NCBI RefSeq assembly: GCF_029854195.1
Contig: NZ_CP122960.1
Coordinates: 750,001 to 814,000, forward strand
Origin: Amylibacter sp. IMCC11727
Lineage (GTDB): Bacteria; Pseudomonadota; Alphaproteobacteria; Rhodobacterales; Rhodobacteraceae
Length of the DNA stretch: 64,000 nucleotides
Direction: 5' to 3'
Shown: piece after piece, positions 21,534 through 30,565 of the stretch
Layout: the number at the start of each line of letters is the position of its first letter
Numbering within the stretch: the first letter of the stretch is position 1
Notes under the pieces: model-generated
What the model was told of the DNA's origin: nothing
The model's input: the letters and a program-made list of their open reading frames with translations, nothing else
Database searches by the model: none
Made by a program: the position numbers and the translations under genes

Positions 21534-22040
21534 TTAGCGCCAGAGTTCGGGCTGCACCGCATAGCTGATGTAAAGCGGATGTTTGGGGTGGCCTGCTTTG
21601 GATAGGCCGAGGTGGTAGAGCGGTTTGGGCTGGGCGCGCAGCACGGTTTCCATTTCAGGGCCGCGGTTCAGGTGTTCGCCGTGTGTGCCCCATGCGCAGA
21701 TGATTTGATCGGCGGTTTTAGCAGCATTTAGGATGGCGGCGTCATTTTCAGGGCCCGTTGGATCGGCTTGGGCACGCATTACGCGTGGATCGGTGGCGCG
21801 GAAGGCGAAGATGTTGGTCACTGTAAACGCGGCAAAACCGAGCGCACGCGCGCGCCGTTCGCAGCGTTCCACCGTTGGATCGTTCTGGACCTCGGTCGCT
21901 TTGGATGGGTTGAGCATGATGAAGAGAGCGTGTTTGCCCGTTTCGCCCCATGTGCGTGTCAGCGTGTAGCGGTAGTTTTCGCAGTCGGAGTAGGTGGCGA
22001 TGCTGGCGGCGTCACCTTTTTGATGGGTGCGTTCAATCAT
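21534..22040 (-). CDS. DUF1643 domain protein
   Basis: The 168-residue soluble protein has the DUF1643 pattern: an N-terminal YRYTLTRTWG strand, FIMLNPSKATEVQNDPTVERC, FTVTNIFAFRATDP, and CAWGTHGEHLNRG. No enzymatic function is established for the family. The second gene of the group truB-DUF1643, it overlaps the truB end by eight bases and is probably expressed with it. Nothing in the sequence links it to pseudouridine formation. Confidence 0.85.
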   Translation of the reverse strand: MIERTHQKGDAASIATYSDCENYRYTLTRTWGETGKHALFIMLNPSKATEVQNDPTVERCERRARALGFAAFTVTNIFAFRATDPRVMRAQADPTGPENDAAILNAAKTADQIICAWGTHGEHLNRGPEMETVLRAQPKPLYHLGLSKAGHPKHPLYISYAVQPELWR

Positions 22041-22944
22041 GTTTCACGAACACGCGGGTTGGATGCAATTCGCCCGCTTTGTAGATGCCGATGGCGATGG
22101 GTTCGTCTTGACAAGCGACCCATGCTTCGTCACCATATTCAAGGTCTGAAGCGATGACCATAGCGGCGTTGCCGTTGCGCAATTTGCCAACGTCTTCGGG
22201 TTTGCAGGTAAGGCGGGGGAGTTCGTCGAGGCCGACTTCCAGAGGATGGAGGTATTGATCGAGGTCTGGGGTTTTGGCTAATGCGTCGATTTGTTCAATG
22301 GTGATGCCGTCAGTGGTTTCAAAGGGGCCTGACCAGATGCGGCGCAATTCACGCACGTGTCCATAGCAACCAAGGGCTTCGCCCAAGTCACGTGCGATAG
22401 AACGCACATAGCCGCCTTTGCCGCAGGTGAGTTCGAGTTCCACATGATCCGCATCGAGGCGGGACAGGAATTTGAGGTCTTCGACATAAAGATCGCGCGG
22501 GGCGATTTCGATGTCTTCGCCTGCGCGGGCCAGTTTGTAGGCCCTTTGCCCGTCGATCTTTACGGCGGAGAATTTGGGGGGAATTTGTTCAATATCGCCA
22601 ATGAAGGCGGGCAAAGCAGCGATGATTTCGGCTTCTGTTGGGCGTGTTTCGCTGGTGGCGATAACCTCGCCTTCGGCGTCATCCGTGTTTGTGGCTTGGC
22701 CCAAGCGGACGATGAATGTGTAGGCTTTGAGCGCATCGGTGATGTAGGGGACGGTTTTGGTGGCTTCGCCCAGAGCCACGGCCAAAACACCTGTGGCATC
22801 AGGGTCAAGCGTGCCTGCATGGCCTGCTTTGTTCGCGGTGAGGGCCCATTTGACCTTGTTCACCACAGCGGTGGAGGTCATGCCTGCGGGTTTGTCCACC
22901 ACGAGCCAGCCCGAAATGTTGCGTCCGTTTTTCTTGCGTCCCAT
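22033..22944 (-). CDS. truB: tRNA pseudouridine synthase B (U55)
   Basis: The 303-residue enzyme makes pseudouridine 55 in the T loop of tRNAs. The catalytic segment KAGHAGTLDPDATGVLAVALGEATK lies near residues 36-60, with D in GTLDPDATG the nucleophile. WLVVDKPAGMTS opens the protein and GGYVRSIARDLGEALG is the second active-site block. It is close to E. coli TruB in length. Its ATG overlaps the preceding stop by one base (TAATG), within a leftward operon rbfA, phosphodiester glycosidase, truB, DUF1643; rbfA-truB proximity is common in bacteria. Confidence 0.95.
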   Translation of the reverse strand: MGRKKNGRNISGWLVVDKPAGMTSTAVVNKVKWALTANKAGHAGTLDPDATGVLAVALGEATKTVPYITDALKAYTFIVRLGQATNTDDAEGEVIATSETRPTEAEIIAALPAFIGDIEQIPPKFSAVKIDGQRAYKLARAGEDIEIAPRDLYVEDLKFLSRLDADHVELELTCGKGGYVRSIARDLGEALGCYGHVRELRRIWSGPFETTDGITIEQIDALAKTPDLDQYLHPLEVGLDELPRLTCKPEDVGKLRNGNAAMVIASDLEYGDEAWVACQDEPIAIGIYKAGELHPTRVFVKHD

Positions 22945-23678
22945 TATTTGTCCTCTGTCACGGCGATGATGGGGCCAAGTGTGTGGAACCCAAAATCGGA
23001 TCGGCTGATGGAAGGTGCGTACAGGCGCGAGATATTGCCGTCAAAATACAGGGCTTGGTCAATGTTCAGCGCATCGCGAAAGTAGCTGGCGAAGGCGTGG
23101 AATGTGACCGTGTTGTTGGAAATCACGAAGGTGGCCGTGGTGCCATCGCGAGAGGTGCCAACACCGTTGCGGATGTATTTGCTGGTGCTGTTTTTCAAAA
23201 ATCGCGGGTGCAATTTCCCATCAATCACCAGCATGGGGCCAGATTGAGTGGCGTGTGTACAGGTCGGGTTGGTTGCTTTGAATTTCAGGGTTTCGATCAC
23301 ATTTGCTCGGTTTTTGCCGATGCAAAATACGCCATTGGGCAGCAGGCCGAAGTTGCCCGGACCTGCGTTTGTGATCAGACCTTTGAGCTGTTTGCCGTTT
23401 TCGACGTAATGGCCCACAGGATCGCGTTTTTCGTGGTACATGCCTGCATTCATGGCGAATGCCAGTTGTTTACCTGTGGCAATCAGGGCGCGATCAAGTG
23501 TGGTGAATTGGCCGTAGGGTTTGCCATCTGGTTTGTACAAAAACAGGGATATGTCGGCGGTTGTTACATCCACCGTGCATTTTGTGTAGCTGTTGTCTTG
23601 GTAAACCTCATCCACGCACTCCACGGACATTGCAGGGCCCGCGAGACACAAAAAGAGGGCGGCGAGTTTAGCCTTCAT
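22944..23678 (-). CDS. Phosphodiester glycosidase-family protein (DUF2233), exported
   Basis: The 244-residue protein has an N-terminal signal peptide (LAALFLCLAGPAMSVE). The family core is visible: AFAMNAGMYHEKRDPVGHYVENG, then NAGPGNFGLLPNGVF and SGPMLVIDGKLHP, then VGTSRDGTTATFVIS and ALYFDGNISRLYAP. This is the NAGPA-like domain, known in some members to cut sugar-phosphodiester bonds; in bacteria it is mostly uncharacterised. It acts in the periplasm if the signal peptide holds. It sits between rbfA (11-base overlap) and truB (one-base overlap), an odd place for an exported hydrolase, so co-expression is likely but a shared function is not. Confidence 0.85.
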   Translation of the reverse strand: MKAKLAALFLCLAGPAMSVECVDEVYQDNSYTKCTVDVTTADISLFLYKPDGKPYGQFTTLDRALIATGKQLAFAMNAGMYHEKRDPVGHYVENGKQLKGLITNAGPGNFGLLPNGVFCIGKNRANVIETLKFKATNPTCTHATQSGPMLVIDGKLHPRFLKNSTSKYIRNGVGTSRDGTTATFVISNNTVTFHAFASYFRDALNIDQALYFDGNISRLYAPSISRSDFGFHTLGPIIAVTEDK

Positions 23679-24069
23679 CGTCAGTGAGATCCTGTTTCAC
23701 GCTGTCTTGGTTAAGTAAGCGGCGGGTTTCGTCCATTTGATCAAAGGTCTGATCGTAGACGAATTTCAGATCGGGCGAATACTTTAGCGTGATGGATTTG
23801 TTAATGGCACGGCGCAATTCATGTTTGTTGCGGTTCAGTGCGGCAATCACCACATCGGCATTGATCCCGCCAAGGGGTGAAACATGCACAATGGCCATGC
23901 GCAGATCGGGTGTGGCGCGAACCTCGCCCACAGTCACGGAGACATGTGCCAGATCGGGATCGTGGATGTCCCCACGGGCCAGCGTTTCGGCCAATGAACG
24001 GCGCAGCAATTCGCCAACGCGCAATTGTCTTTGGCTGGGGCCAGCGGAGGAAAACGTGTTTTTTGCCAT
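23668..24069 (-). CDS. rbfA: Ribosome-binding factor A
   Basis: This 133-residue KH-fold protein helps mature the 16S rRNA 5' end on the small ribosomal subunit. It shows RQLRVGELLRRSLAETLARGDIHDP, VTVGEVRATPDLRMAIVHVSPLG and the SPDLKFVYDQTFDQMDETRRL tail. The length equals the family norm. It is the first gene of the leftward group with the glycosidase, truB and DUF1643, and is divergent from dapB. AAAGGATATATC is the ribosome site. Confidence 0.94.
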   Translation of the reverse strand: MAKNTFSSAGPSQRQLRVGELLRRSLAETLARGDIHDPDLAHVSVTVGEVRATPDLRMAIVHVSPLGGINADVVIAALNRNKHELRRAINKSITLKYSPDLKFVYDQTFDQMDETRRLLNQDSVKQDLTDDEG

Positions 24070-24144
24070 GATATATCCTTTGGACGTTCATTTAGGGCAG
24101 AAAAGGCGCTGATACAACACAGGTTTGCGTGGGTTGGGGTTTGA

Positions 24145-24180
24145 TTTCGCCGCTAAGCGGGGGTAAGCCGAAAGGCGAAA
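24145..24180 (+). promoter_or_regulatory. Leader hairpin before dapB
   Basis: TTTCGCC (24145-24151) pairs with GGCGAAA (24174-24180), ten bases before the dapB ribosome site; an inner CCGC-TAA-GCGG is an alternative. It may affect dapB translation. Confidence 0.35.
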
Positions 24181-24197
24181 AACGAAGGATGACCCTG

Positions 24198-25016
24198 ATG
24201 ACTGACCTGCCTGCGATTGCGATTGTTGGAGCCTCTGGCCGAATGGGACAGATGCTGATCAAGACTGTTCTTGAAAGCGATGCCTGTACTTTGGCGGGTG
24301 TGACCGAGCGCACCGGACATGATTGGGTTGGCCGTGATTTAGGGGCCTGTATGGGCGGTGGCGATCTGGGGATTGTTGTGTCTGATGATCCGCTTGAAGT
24401 GTTTGCCAAGGCGCAGGCGGTGATTGAGTTTACATCCCCTGCGGCAACGGTGGCCCATGCAGCGCTGTGTGCGCAGGCCCGCGCGGTGCATGTAGTGGGA
24501 ACCACAGGCATGACCGATGCGGATATGGACAAATTGCGTGCAGCCGCCCGCCATGCGCCAATCGTGCAGGCTGGTAACATGAGCCTTGGGGTGAACCTGT
24601 TGGTGCAACTGACCAAGAAAGTGGCGGCAGCGCTGGATGAAGATTTTGATATCGAGGTGATCGAAGCGCATCATCATCACAAAGTAGATGCGCCAAGTGG
24701 CACGGCATTGATGCTGGGCGAAGCCGCAGCCGAGGGGCGCGGTGTGGCGTTGGCAGATGTGCGTGACAGCGGGCGTGATGGGATTACAGGCGCGCGCAAG
24801 CGTGGCGATATCGGGTTCACGGCCATTCGTGGGGGCGACATTGTAGGCGAGCATGATGTTCTATTTGCCGCCGCAGGGGAGCGCATCGTGTTGCGGCATC
24901 TGGCGACGGATCGTAGCATTTTTGCCCGTGGCGCGATTAAGGCTGCCTTATGGGGACAGGACAAAGGTCCTGGTCTTTACAATATGTTGGATGTGCTGGG
25001 CTTGTCAGAGGACTGA
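24198..25016 (+). CDS. dapB: 4-Hydroxy-tetrahydrodipicolinate reductase
   Basis: The 272-residue NAD(P)H enzyme carries out the second dedicated step of lysine/diaminopimelate synthesis. The nucleotide fold GASGRMGQ lies near residue 11. The active-site block IEAHHHHKVDAPSGTAL near residues 155-171 holds the catalytic His and Lys, and FTSPAATVAHA is also typical. The start was placed at 24198, with AAGGA eight bases upstream; the reading back to 24129 adds a non-family tail. Divergent from rbfA across about 130 bases. A GC hairpin and the intergenic motif close the gene. Confidence 0.95.
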   Translation: MTDLPAIAIVGASGRMGQMLIKTVLESDACTLAGVTERTGHDWVGRDLGACMGGGDLGIVVSDDPLEVFAKAQAVIEFTSPAATVAHAALCAQARAVHVVGTTGMTDADMDKLRAAARHAPIVQAGNMSLGVNLLVQLTKKVAAALDEDFDIEVIEAHHHHKVDAPSGTALMLGEAAAEGRGVALADVRDSGRDGITGARKRGDIGFTAIRGGDIVGEHDVLFAAAGERIVLRHLATDRSIFARGAIKAALWGQDKGPGLYNMLDVLGLSED

Positions 25017-25024
25017 GGCGCGTT

Positions 25025-25065
25025 GCGCCGCAATTTTGGTTTATGCCTGCGGCGCGGTTATTTTT
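25025..25065 (+). terminator. Terminator of dapB
   Basis: GCGCCGCA (25025-25032) and TGCGGCGC (25048-25055) form an eight-pair stem, followed by GGTTATTTTT. Confidence 0.6.
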
Positions 25066-25078
25066 GGACAAAAGAAGC
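25056..25078 (+). repeat. Intergenic motif copy 3
   Basis: GGTTATTTTTGGACAAAAGA follows the dapB hairpin and matches the copies at 12526 and 21508 in layout. Confidence 0.5.
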
Positions 25079-25084
25079 TGAGCG

Positions 25085-25267
25085 TTAGAAATCGGACGTA
25101 ATGCCCTTTTTCTCCCAATCGCCAAAGCGGGTGGGTTCGGGGCCGTCACGTCCGCCAAGTTCGGTTGGCAGTTCTGATTTGGCGGCTTTGGATTTGCGGG
25201 CTTCTGCCTCGGCCAAGGCGCGTTTGGCGGCGTCTGCCAGCTTTTGTGCTTTTTCTGAATCGGTCAT
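25085..25267 (-). CDS. DUF1674 / SDHAF4-like small protein
   Basis: The 60-residue protein has a helical, Ala/Lys-rich N-terminus and the conserved C-terminus LPTELGGRDGPEPTRFGDWE followed by KKGITSDF. This is the hallmark of DUF1674, the family of the succinate dehydrogenase assembly factor SDHAF4, which binds the flavinylated SdhA subunit. A role in complex II assembly is inferred from the family. It is a single gene, convergent with dapB and divergent from the RsmB-type gene. Confidence 0.88.
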   Translation of the reverse strand: MTDSEKAQKLADAAKRALAEAEARKSKAAKSELPTELGGRDGPEPTRFGDWEKKGITSDF

Positions 25268-25345
25268 TTGTGTGTGTCCTATTTGTGGTCTAAGTAGGCC
25301 GCAACACAGGGCGTGGCAAGGTTGGCACGCGGATAGGAGTTGGCC

Positions 25346-26632
25346 ATGACCACTGCAACGATTTCAGCGCGATTTGGGGCCGTTGCCTTGATCCATGCGG
25401 TTTTGATGGACAAGCAGATGCTGGGCGATGCGATTTCGCGCGAAGATGGGCCGATTTCAAAGTTGGCACCGCCAGATCGGGCACGGGCGCAAAGTTTGGC
25501 GGCGCTGACCCTGCGCCATATGCCGCGATTGGATGCGATCCTTGATGGGTTTTTGGAACACAAACCGCCATTGCGTGCGTTAAATGCGCTGCGGGTCTGT
25601 GCGGCAGAGATTGTACTGGATGGAATCCCGGCCCATGGAGCGGTGAATGCGGCGGTGGAAATTGTACGTGGCAGCACCAAAACCAAACATCTGGGTGGGA
25701 TGGTGAATGCGGTGGGGCGCAAACTTGGATCACTCGATGTAGATAGTTTGCAGGATTTACCTGTCCCGCAGCTGCCAAAGGCGCTGCGCGGAGCGATGGT
25801 GAAAGCCTATGGTGAAGAGAGCATGGTTGCCATTGAGCGTGCGCATTTGGAACGCCCGCCGTTTGATTTATCGCTCAAAGACATACGCAAAGCGCAGCAA
25901 TGGGCCGAAACTTTGGGGGCAGAGGTTTTACCAACGGGCAGTTTGCGATTGCGCAAATCCGTGCAGATTTCTGCAATGCAAGGATATGAAAGCGGCGATT
26001 GGTGGGTTCAAGATGCGGCAGCGGCGATGCCTGTGCGCTTGCTTGGGGACATCAAGGGTAAACGGGTGCTTGATTTGTGCGCCGCACCTGGTGGCAAAAC
26101 GATGCAGTTGTGTGCGGCGGGTGCGGATGTCACCGCACTTGATCTGTCACCGGAGCGGATGCACCGGGTGATGGAAAACACGCGACGCATGGGGTTCAAG
26201 CCGCGCATGGAAGTGGCCAACGCGATGGACTGGGAACCTGATGCGCCGTTTGATGTGATCCTTTTGGATGCGCCGTGTTCCGCAACAGGGACCATTCGTC
26301 GCCATCCTGATTTGCCTTATGTGCGCCCTACGCTTGATCTGAAGCCGTTGTTGAATTTGCAACAGGCGATGATGCAACGTGCGGCAGGGTGGCTTAAGGC
26401 GGGGGGGCAGATGGTTTATGCCACTTGTTCATTGATCCCAGCCGAGGGAGAGCGGCAGATTGCGCGGGCTGTTGACGGTGGCGCATTGGAAGAGGCCAGC
26501 CTTGATCCTGCAACATTTGGGTTGGACCCTGCGTGGGCAGTTTCCACGGGGGCCATTCGGTTACGGCCTGATTACTGGTCTGATCTGGGTGGCATGGACG
26601 GGTTTTATATGGCGCTGTTGAACAAGCGGTGA
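25346..26632 (+). CDS. RsmB/NOP-family RNA (cytosine-5) methyltransferase
   Basis: The 428-residue protein has an N-terminal NusB-like helical domain (about residues 1-130) and a class I methyltransferase domain with LDLCAAPGGKTMQL as the AdoMet motif. The two catalytic cysteines are in LDAPCSATGTIRRHPD and YATCSLIPAEGE. In E. coli RsmB methylates C967 of 16S rRNA, and that is the likely target. AGGAG six bases before 25346 sets the start, six bases inside the longer reading. It reads into the heparinase-like gene with a 59-base gap. Confidence 0.92.
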   Translation: MTTATISARFGAVALIHAVLMDKQMLGDAISREDGPISKLAPPDRARAQSLAALTLRHMPRLDAILDGFLEHKPPLRALNALRVCAAEIVLDGIPAHGAVNAAVEIVRGSTKTKHLGGMVNAVGRKLGSLDVDSLQDLPVPQLPKALRGAMVKAYGEESMVAIERAHLERPPFDLSLKDIRKAQQWAETLGAEVLPTGSLRLRKSVQISAMQGYESGDWWVQDAAAAMPVRLLGDIKGKRVLDLCAAPGGKTMQLCAAGADVTALDLSPERMHRVMENTRRMGFKPRMEVANAMDWEPDAPFDVILLDAPCSATGTIRRHPDLPYVRPTLDLKPLLNLQQAMMQRAAGWLKAGGQMVYATCSLIPAEGERQIARAVDGGALEEASLDPATFGLDPAWAVSTGAIRLRPDYWSDLGGMDGFYMALLNKR

Positions 26633-26691
26633 TGACAGGGGCCGCGAGGCCACCTATACATTTCAAAACAACGGGCGGGCGATCTTTGTAA

Positions 26692-28395
26692 ATGAACGGA
26701 GCATTTCGAATTTTGCAAACTGTGGTGGCGCCCTTGCGCGGGGTGCGCCGTGTTGGCCCACGTGTTGCGGATCGGATTGCATTGCGCACGGCGCGGTTGT
26801 CATCGCCTGCGACAGCGTTTGTTTCGCAGCCAGAGCCGCGGTCTTATGGAGAGGCGGCGCATGGAGTGCAAATGCTGGCGGGCAATTACCTTGTGCGCGG
26901 CAATATTTATCAAAAACCCGATACGGCGCCATGGGATGTGGTGAATTTGGGCGCGGATCAACGTGTGGCCTTACATGGGTTTGCATGGCTGGACGATGTG
27001 GTGGCCGTGGACACGCCCCAAGCGCGGGAAAAGGCACAAGAATGGGTGTTTGACTGGTTGGATCGCTATGGGCGCGGGCGCGGGGATGGGTGGTCGCCTG
27101 ATTTGGCAGGACGGCGTGTGGTGCGTTGGATCAATCATGCGATTTTGATCCTGCATCGGGCCGACAGCGCGCAATCGAATCTGTTTTTCAAAAGCCTGTC
27201 GCATCAGGCGCATTTCCTGCGCAAACGGTGGAAATCTGCACGGGTTGGATTGCCACGGTTCGAAGCGTTGGCGGGCTTGGCCTATTGCGGGTTGGCGTTG
27301 GAGGGGCAGGGGCATTTGCTGCAGCCTGCGCTGCGGGCGTTGGGCCGTGAATGCGCCAAGGAAATTGATGGGGATGGGGGGATTGCCAGTCGGAACCCTG
27401 AAGAGTTGATGGAGATTTTCACGCTGTTGTCGTGGACCAATCAGGCCGCCAGTGATCAGGGACAAGACGTTGATACAGAAATCTTGCTGGCGCTCGAACG
27501 TATTGCGCCTGCGATCCGTGCCCTGCGGCTGGGCGATGGGCATATGGTGCAATTCAATGGCGGATCTGCTGGTGTGGCAGAACGTGTGGATCAAGCATTG
27601 GCGGATGCCGGTATTCGCAGCCCTGCAAATATTGGCGGTGTTATGGGGTATTCGCGAATTGCCGCAGCGGGCACGGTTGTGGTGATGGACACGGCCAAGA
27701 TGCCCGAAGGCGTGCAGGCACAGAACGCCCATGCGGGTGTTTTGTCGTTCGAAATGTCATCGGGGCGGCAACCGGTTTTGGTCAATATGGGGCCTGCGCG
27801 TGGATATTCGGGTGCCATTCGCGCCGCCGCAAAGGCAACAGCGGCGCATAATGCAACGGTTGTGGATGGCAAATCTTCGGCGCGGTTTGTGAATGCAGAT
27901 CACAATTTACAGTGGGTCGAGGTGCCAGAGGTTGTGGGCGTTCAAAAAGAGGACAACGAACATGGGCAGGCGCTGTTGGCGCAACATGATGGGTTCAGTC
28001 AGTCCCATGGCTTAGTTCATTCGCGCCAGCTGGCAGTGGTTCACTCAGGGGATGAAGTGCAGGGTGAAGAGCGGTTCTTTTGCGAAACAACCGCACATCG
28101 GGTTCGGTTTGGTCGCAAATGTGATGCCAACCGCAGTATGAAAATCGAAACGCATTTCCGCGTGCATCCCGATGTGGATGTGGAATTGGGGCTGAACGGC
28201 GCGGTTGCATCGATTCGCCTGCAAACGGGCGAGATATGGTTGCTCCGCGCGATGGGCGGTGAACTTGAGCTGCGAGACACAATATTTATTGAACAGGGCC
28301 GATTAAAGCCACGTGCGACACAAGAGATTGTGGTCACGGGGCTTGTTGTCGATTATGAGGGCGGCATTAGCTGGACTTTGACGCGCAGTGCCTGA
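26692..28395 (+). CDS. Heparinase II/III-family protein
   Basis: The 567-residue protein has an N-terminal alpha/alpha toroid (about residues 30-300, with GWSPDLAGRRVVRWINHA and LPRFEALAGLAYCGLALEG). The C-terminal beta-sandwich domain of the heparinase II/III family carries HAGVLSFEMSSGRQPVLVNMG and RSMKIETHFRVHPDVDVEL. Members cleave uronic-acid polysaccharides, but the alphaproteobacterial group found beside purH is of unproven activity. No signal peptide is seen, which is odd for a polysaccharide lyase. It lies 59 bases after the RsmB-type gene and 44 bases before purH on the same strand, so one transcript is likely. Confidence 0.82.
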   Translation: MNGAFRILQTVVAPLRGVRRVGPRVADRIALRTARLSSPATAFVSQPEPRSYGEAAHGVQMLAGNYLVRGNIYQKPDTAPWDVVNLGADQRVALHGFAWLDDVVAVDTPQAREKAQEWVFDWLDRYGRGRGDGWSPDLAGRRVVRWINHAILILHRADSAQSNLFFKSLSHQAHFLRKRWKSARVGLPRFEALAGLAYCGLALEGQGHLLQPALRALGRECAKEIDGDGGIASRNPEELMEIFTLLSWTNQAASDQGQDVDTEILLALERIAPAIRALRLGDGHMVQFNGGSAGVAERVDQALADAGIRSPANIGGVMGYSRIAAAGTVVVMDTAKMPEGVQAQNAHAGVLSFEMSSGRQPVLVNMGPARGYSGAIRAAAKATAAHNATVVDGKSSARFVNADHNLQWVEVPEVVGVQKEDNEHGQALLAQHDGFSQSHGLVHSRQLAVVHSGDEVQGEERFFCETTAHRVRFGRKCDANRSMKIETHFRVHPDVDVELGLNGAVASIRLQTGEIWLLRAMGGELELRDTIFIEQGRLKPRATQEIVVTGLVVDYEGGISWTLTRSA

Positions 28396-28439
28396 TCGGT
28401 GATCTGTGCGCACATATGAAAAAGGATAGAACTGCTCCT

Positions 28440-30032
28440 ATGTCTGATACTCTTCAACCGCTGCGCCGTGCCTTGCTGTCTGTTTCTGATAAGACGGGTC
28501 TGATTGATCTGGCTCAGGCGCTGGATGCACGTGGGGTGGAATTGCTGTCCACAGGTGGCACGGCCAAGGCGATCCGCGATGCGGGGCTGCCTGTTAAGGA
28601 TGTGTCCGAGATCACCAATTTCCCAGAGATGATGGATGGACGGGTCAAAACGTTGCACCCGATGGTGCATGGTGGATTGCTGGCCTTGCGGGACAATGCG
28701 GACCATGTGGCGGCGATGGATGAACATGGGATCGGCAACATCGACCTGTTGGTGGTGAACCTGTATCCGTTTGAAGCCACTGTCGCGGCGGGGGCGGATT
28801 ACGAGACCTGCATTGAAAATATTGATATCGGCGGGCCAGCTATGATCCGCGCGGCAGCCAAGAACCACGGATTTGTGTCTGTGGTGGTGGATGTTGAAGA
28901 TTATGCTGGTTTGTTGGACGAGCTGGATGCAAATGACGGGCAAACGACGCTGACGTTCCGCCAAGGGTTGGCGCAAGCGGCTTATGCGCGGACCGGGGCC
29001 TATGATGCGGCGGTGTCGACGTGGATGGCAACTGCAATTGGCGCGGATGCGCCACGGCGCAAGGCGATTGCAGGGACGTTTGTTCAGGAAATGCGTTACG
29101 GTGAAAACCCCCACCAAGCAGCGAGTTTCTATTCCAACGGCGATACGCGATTTGGGGTGGCAACGGCAGAACAACATCAAGGCAAGGCGCTGTCGTATAA
29201 CAACATCAACGACACGGATGCGGCATTTGAATTGGTGGCGGAGTTTGATCCTGCGAACGGGCCTGCTTGTGCGATTATCAAACATGCAAACCCCTGTGGT
29301 GTGGCCACGGGTGCGACATTGGCCGAAGCCTATCAAGCAGCGTTTGATTGTGATCGCACGTCGGCCTTTGGCGGGATCATTGCGTTGAACCAGACGTTGG
29401 ATGGAGCCACCGCAGAACAGATTGTTGAGATTTTCACCGAAGTGGTGATTGCACCTGACGTGACGGACGAAGCAAAGGCCGTGTTTGCAGCGAAAAAGAA
29501 CCTGCGTTTGCTGACCACGGGCGGTTTGCCAGATGTGCGAAGCGGCGGGCAGCTGTGGAAGCAGGTGTCAGGTGGTTATCTGATTCAGGACCGTGACAAC
29601 GGGTTTGTCGAACCATCAGATTTGAAGGTTGTGACCAAACGCCAACCCAGTGCGCAGGAAATGGCCGATCTGTTGGTGGCTTGGAAAATTGCCAAACACG
29701 TTAAATCAAATGCTATCGTTTATGTAAAAGATGGCGCAACAGTGGGTGTTGGAGCAGGACAAATGAGCCGTGTGGACAGCACGCGGATTGCCGCACGTAA
29801 GGCACAGGATATGGCAGATGTGTTGGGTTTGGATACGCCTCTGACGCAAGGGTCCGTTGTGGCGTCCGACGCGTTTTTTCCGTTTTCAGATGGGTTGCTG
29901 ACTGCCGCCGAGGCAGGCGCGACAGCGGTTATTCAGCCAGGTGGGTCCATGCGCGATGAGGATGTGATTAAGGCGGCGGATGACGCTGGCTTGGCGATGG
30001 TGTTCACAGGGATGCGGCACTTCCGCCACTAA
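28440..30032 (+). CDS. purH: Bifunctional AICAR transformylase / IMP cyclohydrolase
   Basis: The 530-residue enzyme performs the last two steps of purine nucleotide synthesis. The N-terminal cyclohydrolase part shows LLSTGGTAKAIRDAGL and DGRVKTLHPMVHGGLL; the C-terminal transformylase part shows AIIKHANPCGVA and the SDAFFPFSDGLLTAAEAGA block. E. coli PurH is 529 residues. Start 28440 was preferred over the ORF start at 28416; AAGGA lies 13 bases upstream, a slightly long spacing. lspA follows after 14 bases, so the two are co-transcribed. Confidence 0.96.
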   Translation: MSDTLQPLRRALLSVSDKTGLIDLAQALDARGVELLSTGGTAKAIRDAGLPVKDVSEITNFPEMMDGRVKTLHPMVHGGLLALRDNADHVAAMDEHGIGNIDLLVVNLYPFEATVAAGADYETCIENIDIGGPAMIRAAAKNHGFVSVVVDVEDYAGLLDELDANDGQTTLTFRQGLAQAAYARTGAYDAAVSTWMATAIGADAPRRKAIAGTFVQEMRYGENPHQAASFYSNGDTRFGVATAEQHQGKALSYNNINDTDAAFELVAEFDPANGPACAIIKHANPCGVATGATLAEAYQAAFDCDRTSAFGGIIALNQTLDGATAEQIVEIFTEVVIAPDVTDEAKAVFAAKKNLRLLTTGGLPDVRSGGQLWKQVSGGYLIQDRDNGFVEPSDLKVVTKRQPSAQEMADLLVAWKIAKHVKSNAIVYVKDGATVGVGAGQMSRVDSTRIAARKAQDMADVLGLDTPLTQGSVVASDAFFPFSDGLLTAAEAGATAVIQPGGSMRDEDVIKAADDAGLAMVFTGMRHFRH

Positions 30033-30046
30033 AGGAAAGCAACGCA

Positions 30047-30511
30047 ATGAAGCGCATTTTGGCAATGAGCATTGGGATTTTCGTGTTTGATCAGATCACG
30101 AAGTTCTTTGTGGTGGAGTTTTGGGACCTTAAAAACATTGAGCGTATCGACGTTTTCCCACCCTTCTTGAATTTCCGAATGGCGTGGAATGAAGGTATCA
30201 ATTTCGGCCTGTTCGGTGATTTTGATTTACGCTGGTTTTTGATCGCAATTTCCATCGTGATATCCATTTGGGTGTTGTGGTGGGGGCGCAATTTCACGGG
30301 GTGGTTCGGCGCGTTTTTGGTTGGCTGTATTGTCGGTGGGGCGCTTGGAAACACAGTGGATCGCGTGGTCTACGGCGCTGTTGCCGACTTTTTGAACATG
30401 TCGTGTTGTGGGTGGCGTAACCCTTATTCCTTTAACGTTGCGGATATCGCTATCTTTGTTGGCGCGTTTGGATTGGTGTTGTTTTCTGAAAAGCTGCATA
30501 GAAAAGCGTGA
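30047..30511 (+). CDS. lspA: Prolipoprotein signal peptidase (signal peptidase II)
   Basis: The 154-residue inner-membrane aspartic protease removes signal peptides from lipoproteins. Four membrane segments are visible. The catalytic aspartates are in GNTVDRVVYGAVADFL and FNVADIAIFVG; WNEGINFGLF is the third conserved block. The usual GN-L/I-IDR reads GNTVDR. It follows purH by 14 bases and precedes a lipoprotein, a fitting substrate, by 54 bases. Confidence 0.94.
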   Translation: MKRILAMSIGIFVFDQITKFFVVEFWDLKNIERIDVFPPFLNFRMAWNEGINFGLFGDFDLRWFLIAISIVISIWVLWWGRNFTGWFGAFLVGCIVGGALGNTVDRVVYGAVADFLNMSCCGWRNPYSFNVADIAIFVGAFGLVLFSEKLHRKA

Positions 30512-30565
30512 CGACCCGTAAAAACTTCGATAAACACGTTTCAAAGCAGGCTGAGGGCATTGGCA

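Noticed and set aside
24145..24197. Lysine riboswitch upstream of dapB
   Set aside because: Only a short hairpin is present; the large conserved aptamer core is absent.
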